Assembly: GCF_002215495.1 (NCBI RefSeq)
Contig: NZ_CP021378.1
Span: 124,001-188,000 of the forward strand
Length of the DNA: 64,000 nucleotides
Direction of reading: 5' to 3'
Origin: Porphyrobacter sp. CACIAM 03H1
Lineage (GTDB): Bacteria; Pseudomonadota; Alphaproteobacteria; Sphingomonadales; Sphingomonadaceae
Part shown: piece by piece, positions 8,786-18,204 of the stretch
Layout: each line of letters begins with the position of its first letter
How positions within the stretch are numbered: the stretch's first letter is position 1
Translations under genes and position numbers: made by a program
Notes under the pieces: generated by a model
The model's database searches: none
What the model was told of the DNA's origin: nothing
Seen by the model: only the letters and a program-made list of their open reading frames with translations

Positions 8786-10299
8786 GGCGTCGCCTCCGCC
8801 AGCACCACCGCCGCGCTGCGCGCCGGATCGAGCACCTGCGCCGCCGCTGCCCCGGCATAGGCGCTCGCCCAGCCCGCACCCGCAGAGAGCGCCGCGAGCA
8901 GCACCAGCGCGAGAGCGGGCGCGGCGAAGTCGGTGCGGTACGTGCGGGCGGCGGGCGCTTCACCCTCGCCCGTCTTCCAGAACACGGCGCTGCCAGCGCG
9001 GGCGAAGCCGATCACGCCGATGAAGGTCGTGCCGAGGATCACGCCCCAGGCCCAGCCCCAGTCGGGAAGCGCGGCGACGGACTGGAGGATCAGCAGCTTG
9101 CCGATGAAGCCCGAAAGCGGCGGCAGGCCGGTCGCGGCGATGGCGGCGGCCATGAACAGCATCGCCGCGATCCCGCGCCCGGCGAAGGCGGGGCCGGGGC
9201 TTGCGGCATCGCCGAAGGCCCCGCGCCGCCGCGCCGCCGCATCCGCCACCAGGAACAGCGCCGCGCCCGCCAGCGTCGAATGCGCGAGGTAATAGAGCGC
9301 GGCGCCGAGGCTTTCGGGCGTCCACGCGGCAACCGCGATCAGCAGCGTGCCGGTCGAGCCGATGACGGCATAGGCGGCCTGCTCGGAAAGGCTGCGCGCC
9401 ACGAACACGCCGGCAAAACCGATCCCTGCGCTCACCAGCGCCGCCGGGAACATCCACGGCGCGGGCACCCAGGCCGCCGCCCCCGCGCCCTCGCCGAACA
9501 CCTGCGGGACCACGCGGATGATCGCATAGACGCCGACCTTGGTCATGATCGCGAACAGCGCCGCCACCGCAGGGGTCGAGACCGCATAGGTGCGCGGCAG
9601 CCACAGATGGAGCGGCGCCACCGCCGCCTTCAGCGCGAAAACGCTCACCAGCAGCAGCCCGGCGATCCGCAGCATACCCTGGTCCGCCGCCGGAACCGCG
9701 GCGACCCGCAGCCCCATGTCGGCCATGTTGAGCGTGCCGGTGAGCGCATAGAGCATCCCCAGCGCGATCAGGAACACCGACGAGCCGACGAGGTTCACCA
9801 CCACATACTGCACCCCCGCCTTGAGCCGCGCGGGCCCCTGCCCGTGCAGCATCAGCCCGTAGGAGGCGATCAGCAGCACCTCGAAGAAGACGAAGAGGTT
9901 GAACAGGTCGCCGGTCAGGAAGGCGCCGTTCAGGCCCATCAGCTGGAACTGGAACAGCGGGTGGAAATGCCACCCCTTGCGGTCGGCCCGGGTGACCACG
10001 GCGTGCAGCAGCGCGATGAGCGCGAGGCTTGCGGTCAGGACCAGCATCATCGCCGCCAGCCGGTCGGCCACCAGCACGATGCCGAAGGGCGCGGGCCAGT
10101 CACCCAGCGCATAGGCGAGGATCGTGCCGTCCGAGACACGCGCCATCAGGGCCAACGCGGTGACGAGCATCGCGAGGCACGAGCCGAAGCCGAGGCCCAC
10201 CGCCAGCGCCCGCCGCCGCCGCATCGCCAGCAGCGCGACAGGCGCGGCGAGCGCCGGGATCGCGATCGGCAGGATCGGGAGGTGGACGGCAAGGCTCAC
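8782..10299 (-). CDS. mnhD: Mrp/Mnh cation:proton antiporter subunit D (proton-channel-like)
   Basis: 505 residues, about 14 spans, homologous to NuoN/NuoM of complex I. Recognisable blocks are FVFFEVLLIASYGLM with the conserved Glu, APLHLWLPRTYAVSTPAVAALF with the conserved charged/His helix, and GLPPLSGFIGKLLIL. Translation starts at GTG 10299, overlapping the mrpC stop as GTGA. A longer reading of this frame runs through mrpC but is basic and low-complexity and is rejected. Confidence 0.94.
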   Translation of the reverse strand: MSLAVHLPILPIAIPALAAPVALLAMRRRRALAVGLGFGSCLAMLVTALALMARVSDGTILAYALGDWPAPFGIVLVADRLAAMMLVLTASLALIALLHAVVTRADRKGWHFHPLFQFQLMGLNGAFLTGDLFNLFVFFEVLLIASYGLMLHGQGPARLKAGVQYVVVNLVGSSVFLIALGMLYALTGTLNMADMGLRVAAVPAADQGMLRIAGLLLVSVFALKAAVAPLHLWLPRTYAVSTPAVAALFAIMTKVGVYAIIRVVPQVFGEGAGAAAWVPAPWMFPAALVSAGIGFAGVFVARSLSEQAAYAVIGSTGTLLIAVAAWTPESLGAALYYLAHSTLAGAALFLVADAAARRRGAFGDAASPGPAFAGRGIAAMLFMAAAIAATGLPPLSGFIGKLLILQSVAALPDWGWAWGVILGTTFIGVIGFARAGSAVFWKTGEGEAPAARTYRTDFAAPALALVLLAALSAGAGWASAYAGAAAAQVLDPARSAAVVLAEATP

Positions 10300-10679
10300 A
10301 GCCGCGTCTCCTCGCTGTCGGCGGCAAGGCCGTCCTGCGTGTCGCAGGGCACCGAATCGCCGTCGACATGGTCGCTGCCGGTCTCCAGGAAGCCCCTCAG
10401 GGCAAGGATCACCACGAAGGCGGTCATGCCGAAGGTGATGACGATCGCGGTCAACACCAGCGCCTGCGGCAGGGGGTCGGTGTATTCGGTCACCGCCTGG
10501 TCCCAGATCGGCGGACGGCCCAGCACCAGCCGGCCGCTGGCGAAGAGGAACAGGTTCACCGCATAGGAGAACAGGGTCAGCCCCAGCACCACCTGGAAGG
10601 TGCGCGCGCGCAGGGCGAGGAAGATGCCGCCTGCCACCAGCACGCCGATCGCGCTCGCCACGAGGAATTCGTGGCTCAT
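10296..10679 (-). CDS. mnhC: Mrp/Mnh cation:proton antiporter subunit C (NuoK-like)
   Basis: 127 residues, three spans, homologous to NuoK of complex I. The blocks QVVLGLTLFSYAVNLFLF and DPLPQALVLTAIVITFGMTA are characteristic. The C-terminal 25 residues are acidic and unconserved. The start ATG at 10679 overlaps the stop of the AB gene as ATGA, keeping the chain of coupled genes unbroken. Confidence 0.94.
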   Translation of the reverse strand: MSHEFLVASAIGVLVAGGIFLALRARTFQVVLGLTLFSYAVNLFLFASGRLVLGRPPIWDQAVTEYTDPLPQALVLTAIVITFGMTAFVVILALRGFLETGSDHVDGDSVPCDTQDGLAADSEETRL

Positions 10680-13510
10680 TGCGCGCCCTCCTCCGCCTGG
10701 GCGGCGCGGGCGGCGCGCTGGCCGACATGGCTCAGCTGCGCCAGCGCCAGCATCACGGCGCCGAGCACCGTGAGGAACACGCCGGTGTCGAACAGCATCG
10801 CGCTCGCCAGCTCGAACTTGCCGATCAGCGGCAGGCTGAAATAGTCGAACCAGCTGGTGAGGAACGGCACCCCGAGCGCCATCGCGCCCAGCCCCGTCGC
10901 CATTGCCGCCAGAACGCCCCAGCCGATCAGTTGGTGCTCGCCGAAAGGCAGGCGCTTGTCGGACCAGTCGAAGCCGGCGGCGAGATACTGGACGAGGAAG
11001 GCGATCGCCACCACCAGCGCGGCGATAAAGCCGCCGCCCGGCTGGTTGTGGCCGCGCAGGAACAGGTAGATGCCCACGGTCAGCGTCAGCGGCAGGATGA
11101 TCCGGCTGGCGGCGACGAGCATCATCGGGTGCCGCTCGGGCGAGTGCGGCATGTCCTCGCGCCACGCCCGCAGCCGCGCGCCGGCCGCGCCGGTCGCGGC
11201 TGTATCGAGCAGGGCGAAGATGCCCAGCCCGGCGATGCCGAGCACGATGATCTCGCCCAGCGTGTCGAAGGCGCGGAAATCGACGAGGATCACGTTGACC
11301 ACGTTTGTCCCCCCGCCGCCGGGCTTGGCGTTGGCGAGGTGATAGGCGGCAATGCTCGGCCCCGGGTCGCGGGTCAGCATGGCCCAGGCGATGCCGCCCA
11401 CCAGCACGCCCCCCGTCACCGCCAGCGCCCCGTCGCGCCACTTGCGCGGCGCGGAGGACAGCAGCGGCGGGGCCTTTGGCAGGAGGTTGAGGGCGAGCAG
11501 CAGGAGCAGGATCGTCACCACCTCGACCGAGATCTGCGTCAGCGCGAGGTCGGGGGCGGAGAACTGCACGAAGGCGAGACTGACGATCAGGCCGATGACG
11601 CTGAGATAGATCAGCACGCGCAGCCGGTTGCGCGAATCGTTCACCACCGCCGCCGTCGCCGCAATCAGCAGCGCCCAGGCGATGATCGCGGGCGGGGTGG
11701 CGGGCAGCAGCGCGCGCGTGCCCGTCAGCACGCCGCCAGCGGTGACAGCGCCGTCGATGATCAGGAGGACGATCACGGTGAAACTCGCCAGCAGCATCGT
11801 CTGGAGCCGCGGCGTATGGGTGGCGACGATCGCCTTGCGCACCCAGGTGTCGGCGAAACCCATCAACGCCTCGAACATGCGCTTGGCGTCGGGGAGCGGG
11901 GTGGCCTCCCACGCCGCCAGCAGCGGCTTGTGGAGCCACAGCAGCGCTGCCCCGCCCGCCACCGCCAGCAGACTCAGCATCAGCGCGAGGTTGAGCCCGT
12001 GCCACAGCGCCAGCTCGACGAGCGGAGCGGTGCTCCCCGTCACGGCTCCGGTGGCAGCGCCCACCAGCGGGGCGGCGAGGGTCATGGGCACGAGGCCGAG
12101 CAGCACCGCAAGCACCGTCAGCAGCGCGGGGCCGCCCCACATCCCGGCGGAAGGATCATGCGCCCGGGCGAAGGGCTCCGCCTCGCGCGGGGCACCGAAG
12201 AACAGGTGGGCGGCGAAACGCAGCGAGTAACCGACCGAGAACGTCGCCCCGAGGGTCGCCAGCACCGGCAGCAACCAGGGGAGGCCGAACAGCGCCAGCT
12301 TGGGCGTCTGGTAGAGCATCAGCTCCTTGGAGATGAACCCTCCGAGCGGCGGCAGCCCCGCCATCGAGGCGGCGGCGAGCGTCGCGACGAGGGCGGTGAT
12401 CGGCATCGCCTTGGCGAGCCCGCCGAGGCGGCGGATGTCGCGCGTGCCGGTCTCGTGCTCGACGATGCCGGCGCTCATGAACAGCGCGGCCTTGAAGGCG
12501 GCATGGTTGAGGATGTGCAGCACCGCAGCCATCGCGGCGGCCTCGAGGCTGAAGCCCAGCAGCATCACCAGCATCCCCAGCTGCGAGATGGTCGAATAGG
12601 CGAGGATGCTTTTCAGATCGTGCCGGAACAGCGCCACCCCCGCGCCGAGCAGCATGGTCGCAAGGCCGGTGGTGGTGACGATCGTCGTGTAGGCCTCGGT
12701 CGCCGCCAGCACCGGCCACAGGCGCGCGAGCAGGAAGACGCCCGCCTTCACCATCGTCGCCGAGTGCAGGTAGGCGCTCACCGGCGTCGGCGCGGCCATC
12801 GCGTGCGGCAGCCAGAAGTGGAACGGGAACTGCGCGGACTTGGTGAAGCAGCCGACGAGGATCAGGCCGAGGATCGCGGGATAGAGCGGCGAGGCCTTCA
12901 CCTCGGCGCCGCGGGAGAGGATCGTGGCGAGATCGAAGGAGCCGGCGGCGATCCCCAGCAGCACCATCCCCCCGATCAGCGCGAGACCCCCGCCCCCCGT
13001 CACCGCCAGCGCCATGCGCGCGCCTTGCCGGGCTTCGGGCTTGTGCTGCCAGAAGCCGATCAGGAGGAACGAGGCCAGGCTCGTCATCTCCCAGAAGACG
13101 AGCAGCAGCAGGACATTGCCGGCGATGACGATCCCCAGCATCGCGCCCTGGAACAGCATCAGGCTGGCGAAGAAGCGCCCGGTGTCCTCGTCCTTGTAGA
13201 GGTAGAAATGGGCGAAGATCACCACGAGGAGGCCGATCCCGACGATCAGCAGGGCGAACATCCAGCCCAGCGGATCGACCATCAGGGTAAGGTCCATGCC
13301 AAGCGCGGGGACCCAGGCCCACGAGGCGGCGGGCACCTCGCCCCCCAGCACCGGCGCGGCGAGGCTGGCGAGGAGTGCAAGGCCGGCGGCGCTCGCCACA
13401 CCCGCGATCCCCGAATGGACAACGCGCGGTGCGCCGTGGGTCAGCGCGATGGCGAGCGCCGCAACGAAGGGAAGCGCGACCAGCGCAAGAAGCGTCAAGG
13501 CGATAGCCAT
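10676..13510 (-). CDS. mnhA: Mrp cation:proton antiporter, fused subunits A and B (PhaAB type)
   Basis: 944 residues, first gene of the operon. The N-terminal two thirds is the NuoL-like MrpA, with FWEMTSLASFLLIGFW, the lysine-containing FPFHFWLPHAMAAPTPVSAYLHSATMV region and HILNHAAFKAALFM. The C-terminal part, starting about residue 780 (ASRIILPLTLTVGIYLFLRG, then GGGFIAALVVAIAF), is the MrpB/MbhE domain, so A and B are one polypeptide as in rhizobial PhaAB. ATG 13510 is chosen because it begins the first span; upstream ribosome-binding signals are weak. The complex supports sodium or alkali tolerance. Confidence 0.93.
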   Translation of the reverse strand: MAIALTLLALVALPFVAALAIALTHGAPRVVHSGIAGVASAAGLALLASLAAPVLGGEVPAASWAWVPALGMDLTLMVDPLGWMFALLIVGIGLLVVIFAHFYLYKDEDTGRFFASLMLFQGAMLGIVIAGNVLLLLVFWEMTSLASFLLIGFWQHKPEARQGARMALAVTGGGGLALIGGMVLLGIAAGSFDLATILSRGAEVKASPLYPAILGLILVGCFTKSAQFPFHFWLPHAMAAPTPVSAYLHSATMVKAGVFLLARLWPVLAATEAYTTIVTTTGLATMLLGAGVALFRHDLKSILAYSTISQLGMLVMLLGFSLEAAAMAAVLHILNHAAFKAALFMSAGIVEHETGTRDIRRLGGLAKAMPITALVATLAAASMAGLPPLGGFISKELMLYQTPKLALFGLPWLLPVLATLGATFSVGYSLRFAAHLFFGAPREAEPFARAHDPSAGMWGGPALLTVLAVLLGLVPMTLAAPLVGAATGAVTGSTAPLVELALWHGLNLALMLSLLAVAGGAALLWLHKPLLAAWEATPLPDAKRMFEALMGFADTWVRKAIVATHTPRLQTMLLASFTVIVLLIIDGAVTAGGVLTGTRALLPATPPAIIAWALLIAATAAVVNDSRNRLRVLIYLSVIGLIVSLAFVQFSAPDLALTQISVEVVTILLLLLALNLLPKAPPLLSSAPRKWRDGALAVTGGVLVGGIAWAMLTRDPGPSIAAYHLANAKPGGGGTNVVNVILVDFRAFDTLGEIIVLGIAGLGIFALLDTAATGAAGARLRAWREDMPHSPERHPMMLVAASRIILPLTLTVGIYLFLRGHNQPGGGFIAALVVAIAFLVQYLAAGFDWSDKRLPFGEHQLIGWGVLAAMATGLGAMALGVPFLTSWFDYFSLPLIGKFELASAMLFDTGVFLTVLGAVMLALAQLSHVGQRAARAAQAEEGAQ

Positions 13511-13652
13511 TGGCGGTCCCGGTGGTCCTTTGCGTGTGACAGTTGCGCGAGAGGCGGGACGCGGCAGGCGACCCGCAGCAGGCATAGACGACAGCCGTTC
13601 AAGAGCACAACCCAAACCGGCCCTGCGGGGTTCCCGGCGCGAGCCGGGCGGC

Positions 13653-14204
<552 letters not shown>

Positions 14205-14240
14205 GATCGGCGGGCCCCTTTCGCAGGCCTAAATGCACAA

Positions 14241-14273
14241 GCGCCCCGCCATCCGCAAGGGATGACGGGGCGC
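14241..14273 (-). terminator. probable terminator of the petABC operon
   Basis: A 13-base inverted repeat with one imperfect pair (14241-14253 with 14261-14273) encloses the seven-base loop CGCAAGG. Read on the minus strand it lies 28 bases after the cytochrome c1 stop and is followed by TTGTGCATTT, a T-rich but interrupted tail. The position between petC and apt supports termination of the bc1 transcript. Confidence 0.65.
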
Positions 14274-14301
14274 CTGAACATTTCGCCCTGGGTGAGGCGG
14301 A

Positions 14302-15159
14302 TCAGCCCTTCTTCGGCTTCACCCCGGCCCAGATCTGCTTGTAGCTGAGGAAGGCCAGCACGGTCGCGAACAGCAGGAACCCGAGCACGAACCAGCCGGT
14401 CTGCTTGCGCTGGATCAGCGAAGGCTCGGCCGTCCAGGTCAGGAAGGCGGCCACGTCGGTCGCCATCTGCGGGATGGTCGCGTTGGTGCCGTCGGCATAG
14501 GTGACCTGCCCGTCCACCGCGAGCGGCGGGGCCATCGCGATGTTCACGTTCGGGAAGTGCTTGTTGAAGTAGAGACCGTCGGGCGTCTCGAAGCCGACCT
14601 TGGCGGCCTTCTCCGGATCGGGTTCGCCATAGCCGGTCAGCAGGTCATAGACGTAGTTCGAACCGTCGTGCCGTGCCTTGGTCATCAGCGAGAGATCGGG
14701 CGGAATGGCGTTGTTGTTCGCCGCCGCCGCCGCGATCGCGTTGGGGAAGGGCATCGGGAAGTAGTCGGTCGGCTCGCCCGGTCGGGTGGTCGTCTCGCCG
14801 GTCGCGGGGTCGATGCCCGGCACAGTCCATGCCGCGGCCTCGGCGTCAACCTCGGCCTCGGTGTAGCCGAGCTCCTGCAGGTTGCGGAAGGCGACGAACT
14901 TCAGGCTGTGGCAGGCCGAGCAGACCTCCTTGTAGACCTGATAGCCGCGCTGCAGCTGGGCGTAGTCCCACTTGCCGAAGGGGCCGTCGAACGAGAAGCC
15001 GCCTTCCGGGCCATGGCCGTGCTCGTAGAAGGCATAGGACGGCTGCTTCTCCGGCGCCGGGCCGAAGGCGTAGTTGTAGGCACCGGGCAGGAGCGACCAG
15101 AGCACCAGCACCAGGGTGATGGCGAGGCCTGCAAGGATGCCGCCGAGACGAATAGACAT
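14302..15159 (-). CDS. petC: ubiquinol-cytochrome c reductase, cytochrome c1
   Basis: 285 residues. It passes electrons from the Rieske protein to soluble or membrane cytochrome c. An N-terminal hydrophobic segment (about 7-28) acts as signal or anchor, haem c attaches at Cys80-x-x-Cys83-His84 (CSACH), the probable Met ligand is in NVNIAMAPPL, and a C-terminal span (GWFVLGFLLFATVLAFLSY) anchors the domain on the periplasmic side. It is the third gene of petABC, 54 bases after petB. Confidence 0.96.
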   Translation of the reverse strand: MSIRLGGILAGLAITLVLVLWSLLPGAYNYAFGPAPEKQPSYAFYEHGHGPEGGFSFDGPFGKWDYAQLQRGYQVYKEVCSACHSLKFVAFRNLQELGYTEAEVDAEAAAWTVPGIDPATGETTTRPGEPTDYFPMPFPNAIAAAAANNNAIPPDLSLMTKARHDGSNYVYDLLTGYGEPDPEKAAKVGFETPDGLYFNKHFPNVNIAMAPPLAVDGQVTYADGTNATIPQMATDVAAFLTWTAEPSLIQRKQTGWFVLGFLLFATVLAFLSYKQIWAGVKPKKG

Positions 15160-15213
15160 GTCCGAACTCTTTCTCGTTATCGGTTCAGATTGCTGGGGGC
15201 TGTTCCCGGCCGA

Positions 15214-16590
15214 TCACTCGGCCGGTTGCAGCGAACCATCGGTGGCGGTGCCGGGCAGACCCTCGACAACGCTTTCGGGATCGACCGTGCCGCCGCCCGA
15301 GGTGCTCCCGGGCTTGGTCCCGCCGAGCACCGCTTCGGTGATCGAGAACGGCAGCGGCTTGGGCACTTCGATCTGGCTGACGATCGGGAGGATCACCAGG
15401 AAGTGCAGGAAGTAGTAGGCCGTCGCGATCTGGCTGATCACCACATAGGGCTCCTCCGCCGGCGCGCCGCCACAGATGAACAGCGCGATCATGCAGGGGA
15501 TGAGGCCGAACCAGAAGAACTTGCGGAACAGCGGGCGGTAGTGGCCCGAGCGCACCGGGCTCTTGTCCAGCCAGGGCAGGATGAACCACAGCAGGATCGA
15601 GCCGAACATCGCGATCACGCCGAGCAGCTTGGCCGGGATCAGCACGATGCCGGTGAAGGGGATGCTGAGGTCACCGGTGAAGGCGCGCAGGATCGCGTAG
15701 AACGGCCAGAAGTACCATTCGGGCACGATGTGCGCCGGGGTCGAGAGCGGGTTCGCCTCGATGTAGTTGTCGGGGTGGCCCAGCGCGTTCGGCAGGAAGA
15801 ACACCATGGTTGCGAACAGGATCAGGAAGACGCCGAGACCGAAGCCGTCCTTCGCCGTGTAGTAGGGGTGGAACGGCACGGTGTCCGATTCCTGCTTCAC
15901 TTCCACGCCGGTCGGGTTCGACGAGCCGGGAATGTGCAGCGCCCAGATGTGCAGGATCACGACGCCCGCGATCACGAAGGGCAGCAGGAAGTGCAGCGAG
16001 AAGAAGCGGTTCAGAGCGGCGTTATCGGGGGCAAAACCGCCCAGCAGCCACACCTGCAGCGGCTCGCCGACCAGCGGGATCGCGCTGAACAGGCCGGTGA
16101 TGACCTGCGCACCCCAGAAGCTCATCTGGCCCCACGGCAGCACGTAGCCCATGAAGGCGGTGGCCATCATCAGCAGGAAGATCACCACGCCCAGCAGCCA
16201 GATCATCTCGCGCGGGGCCTTGTAGGACGAGTAGAAGAACCCGCGGAAGATGTGCAGGTAGATCACGATGAAGAAGAAGCTCGCGCCGTTGGCGTGGGCG
16301 TAGCGCAGCATCCAGCCGTAGTTGACGTTGCGCATGATGTGCTCGACCGTGCCGAAGGCGACCTGCGCGTTCGCGGCATAGTGCATGGCGAGGACGACGC
16401 CGGTGACGATCTGCACCACCAGGAAGAAGCCGGCGAGCACGCCGAAGTTCCACATGTAGTTGAGGTTGCGCGGCACCGGATAACCGGCGCCCACCGCGTT
16501 GTAGACGAGCCGCGGAAGCGGCAATTTCTCGTCCAGCCACTTGGTGAAAGCGGACTGCGGTTCATACTGCTTGGCCCAGGCGAAACTCAT
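15214..16590 (-). CDS. petB: ubiquinol-cytochrome c reductase, cytochrome b
   Basis: 458 residues with the eight-span cytochrome b core, which carries both quinone sites and two b haems. Haem-ligand helices are seen in [16 protein letters not shown] and [24 protein letters not shown], then [19 protein letters not shown]. The Qo-site PEWY appears as [10 protein letters not shown]. The last roughly 35 residues are Gly/Ser/Thr-rich and beyond the usual end of the family. It is the middle gene of petABC. Confidence 0.96.
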   Translation of the reverse strand: MSFAWAKQYEPQSAFTKWLDEKLPLPRLVYNAVGAGYPVPRNLNYMWNFGVLAGFFLVVQIVTGVVLAMHYAANAQVAFGTVEHIMRNVNYGWMLRYAHANGASFFFIVIYLHIFRGFFYSSYKAPREMIWLLGVVIFLLMMATAFMGYVLPWGQMSFWGAQVITGLFSAIPLVGEPLQVWLLGGFAPDNAALNRFFSLHFLLPFVIAGVVILHIWALHIPGSSNPTGVEVKQESDTVPFHPYYTAKDGFGLGVFLILFATMVFFLPNALGHPDNYIEANPLSTPAHIVPEWYFWPFYAILRAFTGDLSIPFTGIVLIPAKLLGVIAMFGSILLWFILPWLDKSPVRSGHYRPLFRKFFWFGLIPCMIALFICGGAPAEEPYVVISQIATAYYFLHFLVILPIVSQIEVPKPLPFSITEAVLGGTKPGSTSGGGTVDPESVVEGLPGTATDGSLQPAE

Positions 16591-16657
16591 GGCGTTCTCT
16601 CGGCTTGATCGGTGTTAGGGAAACGGACGATTATCGTTATCGTTCAGATACGAAAGC

Positions 16658-17221
16658 TCAGCCGACGCGGACGACGGTGTCGGAAGCAAAAGTGTATTCC
16701 GGCACCATCAGGTTGAGCGGCGCGGGGCCCTTGCGGATGCGGCCGGCAACGTCGTAGTGCGAGCCGTGGCAGGGGCAGAAATAGCCGCCGAATTCGCCCT
16801 TGTTCTCGCCTTCGGCCGCGCCCAGCGGCACGCAGCCGAGGTGGGTGCACACGCCCATGGTGATGAGGATGTCCTCGTGCCCAGCCTTGGTGCGCTCGGC
16901 GAGGGTCGCCGGGTCGCGCATGTCGGCGCCGTCATCGGCCTTGGCCTTGGCGATTTCCTCGGGCGTGAGGCGCTTCACGAACAGGGGCTGCTTGCGGAAG
17001 GTGGCCTTGATGCTCTGGCCCGGCTGGATCGCGCCGACATCGACCTCGGTGGTGCTCGCGGCGAGCACGTCGGCCGAGGGGGCCATCTGGCTGACCAGCG
17101 GGAACAGGACCGAAGCCCCGCCGACGCCCGCGGTGCTCAGCGCGGCAATGTGGATCCAGTCGCGGCGACGCACGCCTTCAGGGTGGTTGAGGTCGTTGGT
17201 CGCGGCCGTATCAGTCGCCAT
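16658..17221 (-). CDS. petA: ubiquinol-cytochrome c reductase, Rieske iron-sulfur subunit
   Basis: 187 residues. The [2Fe-2S] cluster is bound by CTHLGC (125-130) and CPCHGSH (149-155), giving the two Cys and two His ligands and the disulfide pair. The N-terminal RRRDWIHIAALSTAGVGGASVLF combines a twin-arginine-like charge pattern with the anchor helix. First gene of petABC. The 229-base gap upstream, between petA and pgeF, should hold the operon promoter, though no clear -35/-10 pair was found. Confidence 0.96.
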   Translation of the reverse strand: MATDTAATNDLNHPEGVRRRDWIHIAALSTAGVGGASVLFPLVSQMAPSADVLAASTTEVDVGAIQPGQSIKATFRKQPLFVKRLTPEEIAKAKADDGADMRDPATLAERTKAGHEDILITMGVCTHLGCVPLGAAEGENKGEFGGYFCPCHGSHYDVAGRIRKGPAPLNLMVPEYTFASDTVVRVG

Positions 17222-17450
17222 TTCTTCTTACCCTGCTCGTTTTGCCGCGCCGGGATTGGCCTGCGCGGCGTGGTGTTCCAGTGCGGGGCGAGGCCCCGGA
17301 TCCCGATCCGTCGATTGGTCCCTGCTTCAGGCCCGGCGAACGCCCGTGGAGCGCACCTCACCCGAAACTTGCGCGGGGCAATTAACGGCAATCCTGCGAA
17401 TTTCCAACCGTGTTTTAAGCAAGGCGCGTTCGCCGCCGTGCAAGGCGACC

Positions 17451-18200
17451 TCAGGGCAGCGCGATCATGCTGATCTGCCGACCATAATTCGCCTCGCGCG
17501 CCTGGGTGGAGCGCCTGTGGGAATGGTAACGCGCGACCTGGGAGAATGTATCCCGGCCCAGATCCGCAATTTTCCCGAGGTCCGCGGCGCGAAGCCGGGC
17601 CATGATGAATCCCGGCAGGTCGAAGTGCCAGCGGGCCACGCCCTCGCGTTCGGGCGCAGGGGCGAAGAAGCGATCGGCATCGGCGGGGAAGCGGGCGCGG
17701 AAGGGCGCATCGACCTCGTAGCTCGGCTGCGCGATGGTGGGGCCGAGCACCGCCGCGATATGCTCGCGCCGCGCGCCGAGCGATTCCATGGCCGCAACGG
17801 TGTTCTCGAGGACGCCGTCCACCGCGCCGCGCCAGCCGGCATGGGCGGCGCCGATCACGCCCGCCTCGCGGTCGGAGAACAGGATCGGCCCGCAGTCGGC
17901 GGTGACGATCCCGAGCACGATGCCCGGCGTTGCGGTCACCACGGCATCGGCGACGGGGCGGCCCTCGGCGGCATCGTCCCACGCTGCGGTGACTGTCACC
18001 ACATCGGGCGAATGGACCTGGTGCGGCGCGGCAAGGCGTCCGCCGGGCAGGATCGCCTCGGCCGCCGCTGCCCGCAACGCGCGGACCTCGGCGCCCTCCC
18101 CCGGCCCGCCGGATCCGAACTGGTGCCCACCCCCGGCGCTGCCGAAGAAGCCGTGGGGCACGCCCGCCAGCAGGTCGGCGGTTTCGATCTGGAAGTCCAC
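17451..18200 (-). CDS. pgeF: purine nucleoside phosphorylase-like multicopper-fold protein YfiH/PgeF
   Basis: 249 residues from GTG 18200, four bases after the pepN stop. Family marks are APHQVHSPDV (metal-binding His), GIVTADCGPILFSD and GAAHAGWRGAVDGVLENTV, the latter two giving the active-site Cys and His. Homologues act as laccase-domain nucleoside phosphorylases or remove misplaced L-serine from peptidoglycan precursors; which applies here cannot be told. GAGGG upstream supports the GTG start; no ATG exists near the conserved N-terminus. Confidence 0.88.
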   Translation of the reverse strand: MDFQIETADLLAGVPHGFFGSAGGGHQFGSGGPGEGAEVRALRAAAAEAILPGGRLAAPHQVHSPDVVTVTAAWDDAAEGRPVADAVVTATPGIVLGIVTADCGPILFSDREAGVIGAAHAGWRGAVDGVLENTVAAMESLGARREHIAAVLGPTIAQPSYEVDAPFRARFPADADRFFAPAPEREGVARWHFDLPGFIMARLRAADLGKIADLGRDTFSQVARYHSHRRSTQAREANYGRQISMIALP

Positions 18201-18204
18201 CGCC

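Noticed and set aside
13633..13648. CCCGGC/GCCGGG hairpin after apt as a terminator
   Set aside because: Only a six-base stem and no T-tract on the relevant strand.
14557..16608. A 683-codon plus-strand frame opposite petB and petC
   Set aside because: Low-complexity basic and acidic runs only; cytochrome b and c1 on the other strand have complete functional motifs.
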